64,000 nucleotides of DNA from JBHELB01 sp041859045 (GTDB lineage: Bacteria; Hydrogenedentota; Hydrogenedentia; Hydrogenedentales; SLHB01). Numbering within the stretch: position 1 is the stretch's first letter; the number at the start of each line of letters is the position of its first letter. The notes under the pieces were generated by a model. That model worked only from the letters and a program-made list of their open reading frames with translations. It had not been told where the DNA came from and searched no databases. The position numbers and the translations under genes were made by a program. Below, piece by piece: positions 26,795 to 34,918 of this stretch. The stretch is from contig JBHELB010000011.1 in the NCBI GenBank assembly GCA_041859045.1, forward strand, positions 1-64,000, given 5' to 3'.

Positions 26795-28462
26795 ATGCGT
26801 GTTTCAACGACAGTGTGCGCGGTGTTCATGGCGATTGGCCTCGCATGGACGCTCAGCGCGTGCGACGGCGAGGGACTCTTCGTTCCCATAAACCAAGTCT
26901 CCGGCGGCGATAACCGCCCGGGAGGCTCGTCCGACGGCGGCGGCAACACCCCGCCCTCCAGTAACGACAACCGGTTCGCGGGTTCATGGGCCGCTGCGTA
27001 TTGCGACGACATCGTGACGCCCGACGCGACGACGGGGAAGATCTACTATGTCGTTCGCCTCTCGCTGACGCAGAACCGAACGGTCCTGAGCGGTACGGGC
27101 CGTGTGCTACGCGTTTTCACCGAAGGCTCCACCGCCTACGACGCGCAACCGCTCACGTTTTCCGTGTCTGGCGCGACCACGAACGACGACGCGACGCTGC
27201 GCTTCCTATCCACCAGCGGGCGTCCGTTCGATTTTGAGCCGGTTTGGCACTTGCGCCTCTGCAACAACCGCATCGTGGGAATGTACGCCGCATCAAAGAC
27301 CGACAACACGCTTGTGCGCTCGGGGGTTGCCCTGTGGCGGCGCGTGTCCAGCGCAACGATGAGCGGGCTGAAAGTGGCCACGCTGTCCGATCGCACGCCA
27401 TCGTCCCCTCCCAATCGCCTGGACCGGGTCGGCGAACTCAACCTGACCGTCGTCGGCACGACTCCCGGCGACCTCGGAAACTTCTACCTCCAACGGGAAA
27501 CCGATACGCCCCTGACCCAAGCCTTCAGCATCACGGGTGGCGTCGTGAACGGCGCGGAGCTCTTTCTTCGTTTTGGCGCGGAGGATCTTGTGCAGACGCC
27601 CATGTCCGTTTTCGCCATCCACGACGGCGTGCGCTTGCTCGCTGCCTATGCGCAGTTCAGCGGCGGCCGTCTGAACTGGGCCGGAACCGCGGTCTGGTAC
27701 CCCACCGGCGCAACGACGCCCGGCGCGTTTACGCATACCTGGGCGAGTTCCTTTGGCGACACCTCCACCGCCTCCGTAGGCGGCACGCGCCGCTCGGACT
27801 ATGTGGGGGTGCTGAACCTCACGGCGAATGACGGCAATGTGCTCTCGGGAACGGCCTCGATCCTCGACGAAAGCGCCAGTACCCCCGCCTACCGAAGCTA
27901 TACCGTGCGCGCAGGCTCCACCACGGGAACACGGGCGCAGTTCGAACTGCACGATTCGGGAACGGGCACGACGTTTTCCTGGGACGCCCAACTGGGCGGC
28001 GACGTCCTCATCGGGTCGTACATTAAGTACTCAAACAGCGGCGCGTACCTCAGCCGCGGCGTCGCCGAATGGCGTTATCAGTCCACCGCTTTTAGCCTCG
28101 CGGGAACCTGGACCGCTTCGTTCCTCGACACCTACGGCGAGGCGGAGCCCGAAGCCAACCAACTCGCCTTGATCACCGTCGGTACCCCCACCTCCACCGG
28201 CGATCTCAGCGGGTCGGGCGCGTTGCGCTTCGCGGGCGACACTAGCCGTCGGCTTTTCAACATGACCGGTTCCGTTTCCGGCTCGGAGATTACCTGGCGC
28301 TGGAGCGGCTCGGGGCTGGTGGGCGATATCGTATGGCATCTGCGCCCAACCACGAACGGGCTCGTTGGAACCTACACCAACTACACCTCCAACAATGCCC
28401 TGGAGTCCAGGGGGTGCGCGGTGTTTTTCAAGACATCGACCTCCGCGCAGTTTGCTCAGTAA
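26795..28462 (+). CDS. repeat-containing lipoprotein of unknown function
   Basis: A 555-residue exported lipoprotein. After MRVSTTVCAV a hydrophobic stretch leads to a lipobox (TLSAC, Cys near residue 22), followed by a Gly/Ser/Pro linker. The rest is about four tandem copies of a 110-130 residue beta-rich unit. Each opens W(A/T)(A/S)(A/S)(Y/F)..D (WAAAYCDD, WASSFGDT, WTASFLDT; one copy is degenerate) and closes with a motif like RSGVALWRR, WAGTAVWYP, LSRGVAEWRY or ESRGCAVFFK. I recognise no family. Base composition is like its neighbours. GGAG precedes the ATG and a strong terminator follows. It is probably an outer-surface or outer-membrane-bound protein. Confidence 0.85.
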   Translation: MRVSTTVCAVFMAIGLAWTLSACDGEGLFVPINQVSGGDNRPGGSSDGGGNTPPSSNDNRFAGSWAAAYCDDIVTPDATTGKIYYVVRLSLTQNRTVLSGTGRVLRVFTEGSTAYDAQPLTFSVSGATTNDDATLRFLSTSGRPFDFEPVWHLRLCNNRIVGMYAASKTDNTLVRSGVALWRRVSSATMSGLKVATLSDRTPSSPPNRLDRVGELNLTVVGTTPGDLGNFYLQRETDTPLTQAFSITGGVVNGAELFLRFGAEDLVQTPMSVFAIHDGVRLLAAYAQFSGGRLNWAGTAVWYPTGATTPGAFTHTWASSFGDTSTASVGGTRRSDYVGVLNLTANDGNVLSGTASILDESASTPAYRSYTVRAGSTTGTRAQFELHDSGTGTTFSWDAQLGGDVLIGSYIKYSNSGAYLSRGVAEWRYQSTAFSLAGTWTASFLDTYGEAEPEANQLALITVGTPTSTGDLSGSGALRFAGDTSRRLFNMTGSVSGSEITWRWSGSGLVGDIVWHLRPTTNGLVGTYTNYTSNNALESRGCAVFFKTSTSAQFAQ

Positions 28463-28474
28463 CCTAAACACGCG

Positions 28475-28505
28475 AAGCCGCCCCTCCCCCCGGGGCGGCT
28501 TTTGT
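28475..28505 (+). terminator. rho-independent terminator
   Basis: A 10-bp GC-rich stem, AAGCCGCCCC (28475-28484) with GGGGCGGCTT (28492-28501), is followed by TTTGT, just after the repeat lipoprotein stop. Confidence 0.85.
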
Positions 28506-28515
28506 CATCTCCCGC

Positions 28516-28542
28516 TAAAGTTCTCCCCCCGTCTGCCGATAA
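28516..28542 (+). promoter_or_regulatory. sigma-28 (FliA) promoter
   Basis: TAAAGTTC (28516-28523), 11 bases, GCCGATAA (28535-28542). This matches the enterobacterial FliA consensus TAAAGTTT-N11-GCCGATAA at 15 of 16 positions. It lies 50 bases upstream of the FlgM-like gene. Confidence 0.85.
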
Positions 28543-28592
28543 GAGAGGATAGGCAGGGAAGCCTAAGACTCTAACGCTAAGGAGAGCAGGTC

Positions 28593-28904
28593 ATGGTAGG
28601 CATTTATGGTATCGGGGGTATTCCCGAACCTGCCAATGCCGCGCAGGTCGGGACTCAGCCCAACAAGAAAGAAGCGCCCAAGGCAGCCGCCGCCCAGCAA
28701 GACGGCGTCACCCTGAGCACCGAAGCGCTCAGCACGGCGAAAGCGGTTCAACTCTCCCAGGAGTCGGAGCAGCAAGCGAGACTCCAGGCGGAGCGCGTCG
28801 CCCGCGCGAAAGAGCGCATCGAACAGGGCACGTACCGGGTGCAAAGCGTTGTGCTGCTTGTTGCCGCGCGGATTACGCGCGCAATGGGCACCGAGATCAG
28901 CTAA
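28593..28904 (+). CDS. flgM: FlgM-like anti-sigma-28 factor
   Basis: A 103-residue protein matching the FlgM pattern: DGVTLSTEA at 37-45 (family D.V.LS.EA), an Ala/Gln/Glu-rich helix, and the C-terminal sigma-binding element RAKERIEQGTYRV with a terminal helix through VLLVAARITRAM. The Gly/Pro-rich N-terminal 35 residues suit an unfolded export-competent tail. FlgM holds sigma-28 inactive until it is secreted through the completed hook-basal body. A near-perfect sigma-28 promoter directly upstream supports the call, since flgM is commonly in its own regulon. AAGGAG precedes the ATG and a strong terminator follows, so it is transcribed alone. No other flagellar genes are in the window. Confidence 0.8.
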   Translation: MVGIYGIGGIPEPANAAQVGTQPNKKEAPKAAAAQQDGVTLSTEALSTAKAVQLSQESEQQARLQAERVARAKERIEQGTYRVQSVVLLVAARITRAMGTEIS

Positions 28905-28947
28905 CCCCGTCCCTATACCGACTCCGGAATAGGGACAGGGGAATTTT
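28905..28947 (+). terminator. rho-independent terminator after flgM
   Basis: The arms CCCC-GTCCCTAT (28905-28916) and ATAGGGAC-AGGGG (28929-28941) pair with one bulge, then AATTTTG. The stem begins on the base after the flgM stop codon. Confidence 0.8.
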
Positions 28948-29005
28948 GTCTTGTCAAAAAATACGAAGTGATTCGTTTGCGTGCCACCATCCGCGTATGT
29001 GCCGC

Positions 29006-29506
29006 TCAGTCCTCGCGCAGCCGATCGAAGAGCCGCTCCTCCCCGCCACGATACAGCAGCATATCATCCACGGCGAGGGTCTGATCCACGGAAAGCGGCA
29101 CAAACTTCCCTTCGGTGCGCACATACTCAGTGCCATCGCCCCCCACCAAGCGCCCGCGCGCTTCGGCCATACGCCGCGTGTGGCGGACCACTTCCGTCTC
29201 GGCGATCAGATCAATGTCGGCAGGCACGGGCCGCAGGTAACGGACCGAGAGTTCAGCCGTGTAGCACATGAGGCCGATAGCGCGGGCAGCGGCCCAGCCC
29301 ATGCACTCGTCGAGCAACGCGGCGCTGACGCCGCCGTGGACGGTGTTGGCATAGCCGCAATGATGGGTTTGCGCATTGAGCCGGGCCTTGACCTTGCCGT
29401 CCTCAACGTAGAAACGCGTCCGCAAGCCCGCGGGATTGTCCTCGCCGCACACAAAACAACTGCTCGAATTGGGCAGCGGAACGCCGCTGGACACCTGTTT
29501 GCACAT
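29006..29506 (-). CDS. PaaI-type hotdog-fold thioesterase
   Basis: A 166-residue protein with the acyl-CoA thioesterase hotdog pattern. SSCFVCGEDNPAGL near the start is followed by the catalytic helix region NTVHGGVSAALLDECMGWA. The HGG..A.L.D/E signature is intact. It probably hydrolyses short or aromatic acyl-CoA thioesters. The start at 29506 (MCKQVSSG) has AAGGAG upstream with a 10-base gap; an earlier in-frame start would add 30 atypical residues. It follows the signal-peptide protein gene on the same strand after a 96-base gap. Confidence 0.87.
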   Translation of the reverse strand: MCKQVSSGVPLPNSSSCFVCGEDNPAGLRTRFYVEDGKVKARLNAQTHHCGYANTVHGGVSAALLDECMGWAAARAIGLMCYTAELSVRYLRPVPADIDLIAETEVVRHTRRMAEARGRLVGGDGTEYVRTEGKFVPLSVDQTLAVDDMLLYRGGEERLFDRLRED

Positions 29507-29602
29507 ACTTGGAATGCTCCTTGGCTTTACAGCGCGGACGATGCCCCTCTCGTTTCCAGACGCAACCGGGACCGAGGGGAGAACCTCGCTTGTCAATGCA
29601 TC

Positions 29603-30868
29603 TCACGGAGACTTCTTTTCGCTAGAGCGCCAAATACCAGCCACCACGACAACCAACAGGAGAAGCAGGAGGGCTAGCCCGAAACCAAGGGCTTGTTGCC
29701 TGGGCGACGAGGGGAGCTGGACCGGCTCCTCCGCCGTCACCGCAGGCGCTGCTGATCCGTCCGAAGAGGCCGCCGCAAGGTTCTCTTTAGGCGAGGCCTC
29801 CAAATCGGCCACGCTGCCAGCCTTGGATTTCATGTTATCCCACTCGCGCCCGGGAATCATTTTGCCGCCGACCATGTACCCCCAGTCACCGGAGCCGTCG
29901 TCAACAACCAACGCTTGTTCAGGCCATTCGAAGCGATAGTCCTCCTGCTTACGCGGTTCATTGAGCCGAATCGCCGTCGCGACGCATTGGGTCGTCTGCA
30001 CATATTGTCCCGTAGCGCTGTTGCCTATCCCGCCGATACGCCCCGATACCGGGACATACACCGCCCCCAATGGCGTATCCATCTTGCGCATTTCGTCCAC
30101 GACGACATCCCAAAGAGGCTTGTCCTTGGTCAGCCCTTCGGTCCCATAGTGCAAGATACGTCGCGGCACATACTCCTCTGTCTCGGACAACCACAGACGC
30201 GCCCTGAAACTGGCTGGCAGTTTGATGTCCACGACTATCGCGGGAAAGGTCCCGCCGAGCACGCGCAAGGACTGACGGCCTATGACCGCCGCTTCCGTAG
30301 GCGATGCGCCGCTCCAAAGCTTACCTTTCCCGCCGCTCATTATCTCGGAAAACGTCAACGTCGGAGCCTCTTGAAACAGCGGGGAAGAAAGAACGGAGGG
30401 GTCGTATGGAAAGGTCACAATGTTACCGTCGTGCCTTCCCGGCTCGAAGTGCCCCGAGTTGTTCTCGCTCGTCCAACTCCTCGATTCGACGCCATCAAAG
30501 CCGAACTCGTTCACCCAACTCGGCTTTCCATTGTCGTCGATGTTCCGGCGCAAAGTGACGCGCTCACGGTAGTCCTGAGGATCGTATAGCCAGCGTCCGC
30601 TGGTTCTGCTCATGACGGAGGAATCCTTCGTCCAACGAGTTTCCGAGAAAAACTCGTACTCGATATTCTCGACCAGATTCTCCTGCCGAGCGCGCGTGCT
30701 GACCAAGGTTTGGAGGTCCACCCGGGTGGGCCCGAGAGGACCGGCTTCCGGTTTGCCGTCGTAAAGCCACGGAACCGATTCAGCCGCCGCGCCCGCAGCG
30801 ATCAGAACCCAACACACCGATGAGCACAAAGCAAACAAGCCGTGACGAATCCTCAAAATACGCTCCAT
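29603..30868 (-). CDS. single-pass envelope protein of unknown function
   Basis: A 421-residue protein with an N-terminal signal peptide (LFALCSSVCWVLIAAGAAAES, cleavage near residue 30). A long Trp/Arg-rich soluble region resembles exported carbohydrate- or lipoprotein-handling domains (LolA/DUF-type outer-membrane lipoprotein carriers). A C-terminal membrane helix ends the protein (FGLALLLLLLVVVVAGIW, about 393-411), followed by RSSEKKSP. This N-out, C-in layout with an acidic Ala/Ser/Pro stretch before the helix resembles PEP-CTERM-like sorting tails, but no PEP motif is present. No confident family. The ATG at 30868 is chosen for the signal peptide; an ATG at 30961 would bury it. Confidence 0.72.
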   Translation of the reverse strand: MERILRIRHGLFALCSSVCWVLIAAGAAAESVPWLYDGKPEAGPLGPTRVDLQTLVSTRARQENLVENIEYEFFSETRWTKDSSVMSRTSGRWLYDPQDYRERVTLRRNIDDNGKPSWVNEFGFDGVESRSWTSENNSGHFEPGRHDGNIVTFPYDPSVLSSPLFQEAPTLTFSEIMSGGKGKLWSGASPTEAAVIGRQSLRVLGGTFPAIVVDIKLPASFRARLWLSETEEYVPRRILHYGTEGLTKDKPLWDVVVDEMRKMDTPLGAVYVPVSGRIGGIGNSATGQYVQTTQCVATAIRLNEPRKQEDYRFEWPEQALVVDDGSGDWGYMVGGKMIPGREWDNMKSKAGSVADLEASPKENLAAASSDGSAAPAVTAEEPVQLPSSPRQQALGFGLALLLLLLVVVVAGIWRSSEKKSP

Positions 30869-30904
30869 CTTCCTCGTTTCCGATTTACACGCGGAACGCT
30901 CTCT

Positions 30905-30923
30905 CTTGAAGCCGCGCTTCAAG
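30905..30923. repeat. perfect inverted repeat in a divergent promoter region
   Basis: CTTGAAGC-CGC-GCTTCAAG has 8-bp arms and a 3-bp centre. It lies between two divergent envelope-protein genes and about 26 bases upstream of the plus-strand -10. It could be an operator or a stem-loop. Confidence 0.4.
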
Positions 30924-30948
30924 TCCTCATAGGCTACATGCCGCGTGC

Positions 30949-30954
30949 TATAGT
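30949..30954 (+). promoter_or_regulatory. extended -10 element
   Basis: TATAGT preceded by TGC, with no good -35. It would start a transcript about 100 bases before the small membrane protein gene. Confidence 0.35.
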
Positions 30955-31060
30955 ACCCCATGCGCCCGCGTTATGTACTTGCGCCGAGTGTGGCGACCCT
31001 TCTTGCGCGGCTTTCGGATATTTGGCTACGATTTCGCCAGGCAAGAAGGGAAGAAGTGTC

Positions 31061-31381
31061 ATGCACCGTCTAGTGCCATTATTTTGTGCCATTGGCATAT
31101 CCGTCCTATGGTGTGCAATGGTTTTGCCTGCCACCAACATAGATGCAGGTATGGTTATGGATCCCGATGGACCTGATGGAGAACCCGTTGTCACCCCAGT
31201 CTCGGAACTGGCGGCAGGAAGGCTGTTCTGGGTGCCAGCCTTGTTGGTCGCCGACTACATACCCATTCCGAAATGGAATCTCATAACCGGGACCGGGCTC
31301 TCACTGATTATATGGACGGCTGTATTCTTTCCCGTTTTTCTGGTCGCCAGGAAAACGATTTCATTAAAAAGCAAGAAGTGA
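31061..31381 (+). CDS. small two-helix membrane protein, unknown
   Basis: A 106-residue protein. A signal-anchor helix (LVPLFCAIGISVLWCAMVL) is followed by an acidic Asp/Pro/Gly loop (DPDGPDGEP) outside the membrane. A second region, VPALLVADYIPIPKW, leads to a membrane helix, LSLIIWTAVFFPVFLVA, and a Lys-rich end. No family is recognised. The ATG at 31061 has GAAGGGAAG upstream. It is divergent from the single-pass envelope protein gene. Confidence 0.62.
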   Translation: MHRLVPLFCAIGISVLWCAMVLPATNIDAGMVMDPDGPDGEPVVTPVSELAAGRLFWVPALLVADYIPIPKWNLITGTGLSLIIWTAVFFPVFLVARKTISLKSKK

Positions 31382-31487
31382 TCGCGGCGAGGCGAATGGC
31401 TTTTGGCGCGATGTCCCGCGTGTCGCGGTGAGTTGGAAGGGGAGGCGGGGCTGTGATACTATCGGCGCGTGGAATGAGGGAAATGCC

Positions 31488-31967
31488 ATGAATCGCAGCA
31501 CGGTTTGGTTTGTTGGAGTATTGGTGCTTCTGATGGCCGGGATGGTGGGCTGTGCCCGTGCGGCGCGGGACACATCCGGGTTCGCGGTGGTGGACACGAT
31601 TACGGTGGACACGCCGTTCGAGCAGGCGTGGCAGCATGCGAAGGCGGCGTTGCGCGAGCAGGAGTTTGAGATCTACACCCGCGACAAGCGCGGCGTGTTC
31701 GTGGCGTACAGCAAGATGAAACGCCAACTCTTCGTGCCTAACCGGGTGCAATACACGATCACGCTGACCTCGCTCTCGTCGGATTCGACCGAAATCAAGA
31801 TCGAAACGGTGCGCCAGGTCTACGGCGTCACGTTGTTGACCTATCCGGACTGGCACGACCGCAAGACCTCGGACAACAAGGATGCAGCGGCCTTGCTGGA
31901 ACTCATCAAGGCCAAGTGCAGCGGTCAGGTTGCGCCCACACCCGCGCCAGCCGAGGAAGCGAAATAG
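31488..31967 (+). CDS. lipoprotein of unknown function
   Basis: A 159-residue protein with a lipoprotein signal (VLVLLMAGMVGC, Cys about residue 22). A compact alpha/beta domain follows in which TPFEQAWQHAKAALREQEFEI and RGVFVAYSK resemble the repeat of BamC-like or DUF3568-type lipoproteins. The tail is Pro/Ala/Glu-rich. The start ATG at 31488 has GAGGGA upstream. It is 18 bases before the methyltransferase-glycosyltransferase fusion gene, so the two are probably co-transcribed. Function not known. Confidence 0.8.
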   Translation: MNRSTVWFVGVLVLLMAGMVGCARAARDTSGFAVVDTITVDTPFEQAWQHAKAALREQEFEIYTRDKRGVFVAYSKMKRQLFVPNRVQYTITLTSLSSDSTEIKIETVRQVYGVTLLTYPDWHDRKTSDNKDAAALLELIKAKCSGQVAPTPAPAEEAK

Positions 31968-31985
31968 CGCGCACTGGAGCATTGC

Positions 31986-33953
31986 ATGACCGCGCCAGCC
32001 GGGCCGGGGTTCATCGAGCAGCAACTGCCGTCGTGGGTTCAGCGAGTACTCTATCTAGGTGTCGGCAATGGAGAAGGCGCGGCGCTGCTGAATGCCCACG
32101 GTCTTGAAGTATATGCCGTCGGCACGCCACGTGATGACCTCGATGGGGCCCGCCTCCGCCTTCGTAACCTGATCGAATCCGATTTTCCCGGTCCTCCGCT
32201 GCCATTTCCACCCGCGTCGTTCGACGCAGTGATTCTTGGCAACACGCTCACACACGACCAATGGCCCGCCGAGATAATCGAGGCGGCCGCGGCCTACTTG
32301 TCCCCGGATGGGTCGCTGTTTTTTGAGGCTCCACATTCCGGCTACTGGCGCCGCAGGGCAGGTCTCTGGCCATTGCAGGGGGAGAACCTCGAAAGCATAG
32401 CGCAGCGACTTTCAGAAACTGGATTGCAGTGCTATCGGTGGTGGCGTCTGTACGATCAGGTTTTCATGGCGGCTCCTTGCGAAGATGGAGCGGTGCTGCT
32501 ACCCGACGTCGCCATAGCCCTAGCCGCGGGTGAAGACCGCGGCCTCGCCGCCACTGTCTCCCACGTGATCCAGGCGGTACGACTGGAGTATAGACCGCTG
32601 GAGCACGCCCAACGCCTGCGAGAACGCGGGCAGCCAGGACCGGCCTACGATCTCCTAGGACAAGCCCCCGCCGCGTTCTTTCCCGAGGCCCGGTCCGTTG
32701 CGCGAGTGGCGAGGGAAATGCAGGCATGCCTTTTGGACTTGACCGATTTCGCGGTGCTCGATCGCCTTACCACCGCGCAGCCGCTCTTCTATAGTTCGTT
32801 GGCGGACGATCCCGCGCTCCCAGAACCCTACCTGTGTCAGGCGCGCCTGTGGCAAGAACTCGGCGACACAGACATGGCGCGGCGTATTCTCGCGCTTGGA
32901 CACTTTTGTTCACATTCAGCGTCCCTTGGAGAACGGTTGAGCGCGTTTCCTCGGCCTGCGCCGTCACCCCTATGCGAACCCGCGCCGACGCTGCACACCG
33001 CGCCGCCGCGACTCCGTGTTTTGCTTGTGCTCCCTGCGCGGGCGCACTATGGACTCGATGTCCTCTTCGATGGGCTCTGCGAAGTCCTCGGCGAGCAACA
33101 GGTCGTCGAATGGCCTTGGAAGCCCTCGCTGCACGGCCAGGCCCCGGCGGACTTTACGTCGTACCCGTGCCTTTTCGCGCGCGACGGCGCACCGCGCACC
33201 GATGACGATGTGTTCGCCCTGCTTGAGGACGGTTATTTCGACTTCGTGCTGATCGGTCACTTCGAACTGCACACGATGCCCGAGGCCGCACAGCGGTTGG
33301 GGCGATCGCTACGGCGTACGCCGTTTTACATCGTCGATCAGGAAGACGGCGCAGCGGACTATCGTGAACATGTGCTCGGCGTGCTTGGCCGTCGCGACAT
33401 GGCGGGGTACTTCAAACGAGAGATGCTTGTCGCGCACGACTACGGTCCAGGCGTCTGGCCCCTGCCCTTTGCCTATCCCGCACACCGCGCACGCATCACA
33501 GACGCCCCGCGCTTGCAGGATGTCTTTTGGGCGGGCCAACGCGCCGCCGGCATGCGCAGGCCCTATATCGAACTGATGGAAAAAGAATTGGGCCGTCGGT
33601 TCGACGCACACCTCACTCCGGAAGCGTACAGCGCGGCGCTCTGCGGCGCGCACACGGGCCTGAACCTTTTCGGTCTTGGCTTCGACACCGTCCGCTATTG
33701 GGAACTGCCCGCCCACGGCTGTCTGCTCTTTTCCGAGCGTTCACCCCTGCGCATACCGGACAACTTCGTCGATGGAGAATCCGCCGTTTTCTTTGATGAA
33801 CCGGCCAGTTTTCTTGAAAAACTGCGTTGGATCATCGCCTCTCCCGCCGATGCCGCCCGAATTGCCGACGCTGGGCGCCAACACTTCCTCACGCATCACA
33901 CCCATGCCGAGCGCGCTCGGCAGCTTCTTGCGCGAATTCTTACCGCATCATAG
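31986..33953 (+). CDS. SAM methyltransferase-glycosyltransferase fusion
   Basis: A 655-residue cytoplasmic protein. Residues about 15-165 are a class I SAM methyltransferase-like domain with LYLGVGNGEGAALL, the acidic strand end near EVYAVGTP, and FDAVILGNTLTH. A helical middle (about 190-330) may be TPR-like. Residues about 335-655 resemble CgeB/GT-B glycosyltransferases: VLLVLPARAHYGLDVLFDG, then GLNLFGLGFDTVRYWELPAHGCLL near residue 560 and a final HHTHAERARQLL helix. It may act in glycan or flagellin/surface-protein glycosylation; donor and acceptor are unknown. The domain order is as seen; activity is inferred. Confidence 0.78.
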   Translation: MTAPAGPGFIEQQLPSWVQRVLYLGVGNGEGAALLNAHGLEVYAVGTPRDDLDGARLRLRNLIESDFPGPPLPFPPASFDAVILGNTLTHDQWPAEIIEAAAAYLSPDGSLFFEAPHSGYWRRRAGLWPLQGENLESIAQRLSETGLQCYRWWRLYDQVFMAAPCEDGAVLLPDVAIALAAGEDRGLAATVSHVIQAVRLEYRPLEHAQRLRERGQPGPAYDLLGQAPAAFFPEARSVARVAREMQACLLDLTDFAVLDRLTTAQPLFYSSLADDPALPEPYLCQARLWQELGDTDMARRILALGHFCSHSASLGERLSAFPRPAPSPLCEPAPTLHTAPPRLRVLLVLPARAHYGLDVLFDGLCEVLGEQQVVEWPWKPSLHGQAPADFTSYPCLFARDGAPRTDDDVFALLEDGYFDFVLIGHFELHTMPEAAQRLGRSLRRTPFYIVDQEDGAADYREHVLGVLGRRDMAGYFKREMLVAHDYGPGVWPLPFAYPAHRARITDAPRLQDVFWAGQRAAGMRRPYIELMEKELGRRFDAHLTPEAYSAALCGAHTGLNLFGLGFDTVRYWELPAHGCLLFSERSPLRIPDNFVDGESAVFFDEPASFLEKLRWIIASPADAARIADAGRQHFLTHHTHAERARQLLARILTAS

Positions 33954-33961
33954 ACCGAGGG

Positions 33962-34906
33962 CTATCCTTTGGCGAGTTGGCTGGCTTTGAAGGCCAACCC
34001 TTGGGCATTGATTCGGAGGTCGCCATCGAGAACGGCGGCGGCCTGGGCGGGGTTAGCGACGCCCGCGCGGGCGCAGTGTTCCGCGAAGGCGCGCATGATT
34101 TGCTCTAGGCACCACGCTTCGAGAGGCGCACCGGTCTCGGGACGTTTGACGGCCTCGGTGAGAATGGCTGCCATGGCGCGGAGGTCCGCGAGGAGGTCTT
34201 GCGCGGCGACAGCGGGTTCCGCGATAGGGCCGAAGTGCGTGGGATAGGCCCACTCCGCACCCGTCGCGACGATGCGCTCAACGCTGGCGATGGCGGCCTC
34301 GGGATCGAAGTCCGTGGGTGCGGTGGAGCACAGCAGGAAAGGTCTCTCGGAAGGCCCCAATGCCGGATAACGCACGCCAAACGTATCGCCGGTGAATACC
34401 GCGTTGGCCCTGGAGTCGTGGATGCACATGTGATGTCGAGCGTGGCCAGGGGTATGAAGAAAAGTAAATGTGCGGCCGCCGAAATCCAACGTAGCGCCGT
34501 CTTCCACCGCCGATACCCGTTCCGCAGGGATAGGGTCGAGCCGTCCATACAACCGGTCAAAGGTTTCGTCGCCGTAGACTTTCCGAGCGCTGGCCTCGAG
34601 ACGCGCCGGATTGATGAGATGTCGCGCCGCGACGGGATGGCAGAGCAACATCGCATTCGGACAGCGCGCGAGAAGTGCGCCCGCGCCCGCCGCATGGTCG
34701 AGATGGGCGTGGGTAATGAGGAGATAACGCACGTTGTCTGGGCCGAGCCCGTGGTTCGCCAGCGCCTCGAGCAGCAGAGGCTGTGCATGCACCGTGTTTA
34801 CGTCGCAAAACGCGGCTTCGCGGCCCTCGAGAATGAGGTATGACGCGGCGCGCTGGGGACCCCTATATTGGCAGTCGATAGTAACAATATCGCCGGGCGC
34901 GTCCAT
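33962..34906 (-). CDS. metallo-beta-lactamase-fold hydrolase
   Basis: A 314-residue MBL-fold protein with the zinc motif THAHLDHAAG (HxHxDH, residues about 60-69) and a second-half TPGHARHHMC segment supplying the third His. FTGDTFG provides the bridging Asp. It resembles glyoxalase II-like or thioesterase-like MBL hydrolases; a helical C-terminal region (about 215-314) may set specificity. It begins 12 bases downstream of pilT on the same strand, so it is probably co-transcribed. ATG at 34906. Confidence 0.88.
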   Translation of the reverse strand: MDAPGDIVTIDCQYRGPQRAASYLILEGREAAFCDVNTVHAQPLLLEALANHGLGPDNVRYLLITHAHLDHAAGAGALLARCPNAMLLCHPVAARHLINPARLEASARKVYGDETFDRLYGRLDPIPAERVSAVEDGATLDFGGRTFTFLHTPGHARHHMCIHDSRANAVFTGDTFGVRYPALGPSERPFLLCSTAPTDFDPEAAIASVERIVATGAEWAYPTHFGPIAEPAVAAQDLLADLRAMAAILTEAVKRPETGAPLEAWCLEQIMRAFAEHCARAGVANPAQAAAVLDGDLRINAQGLAFKASQLAKG

Positions 34907-34918
34907 GTCGCGCCACGC

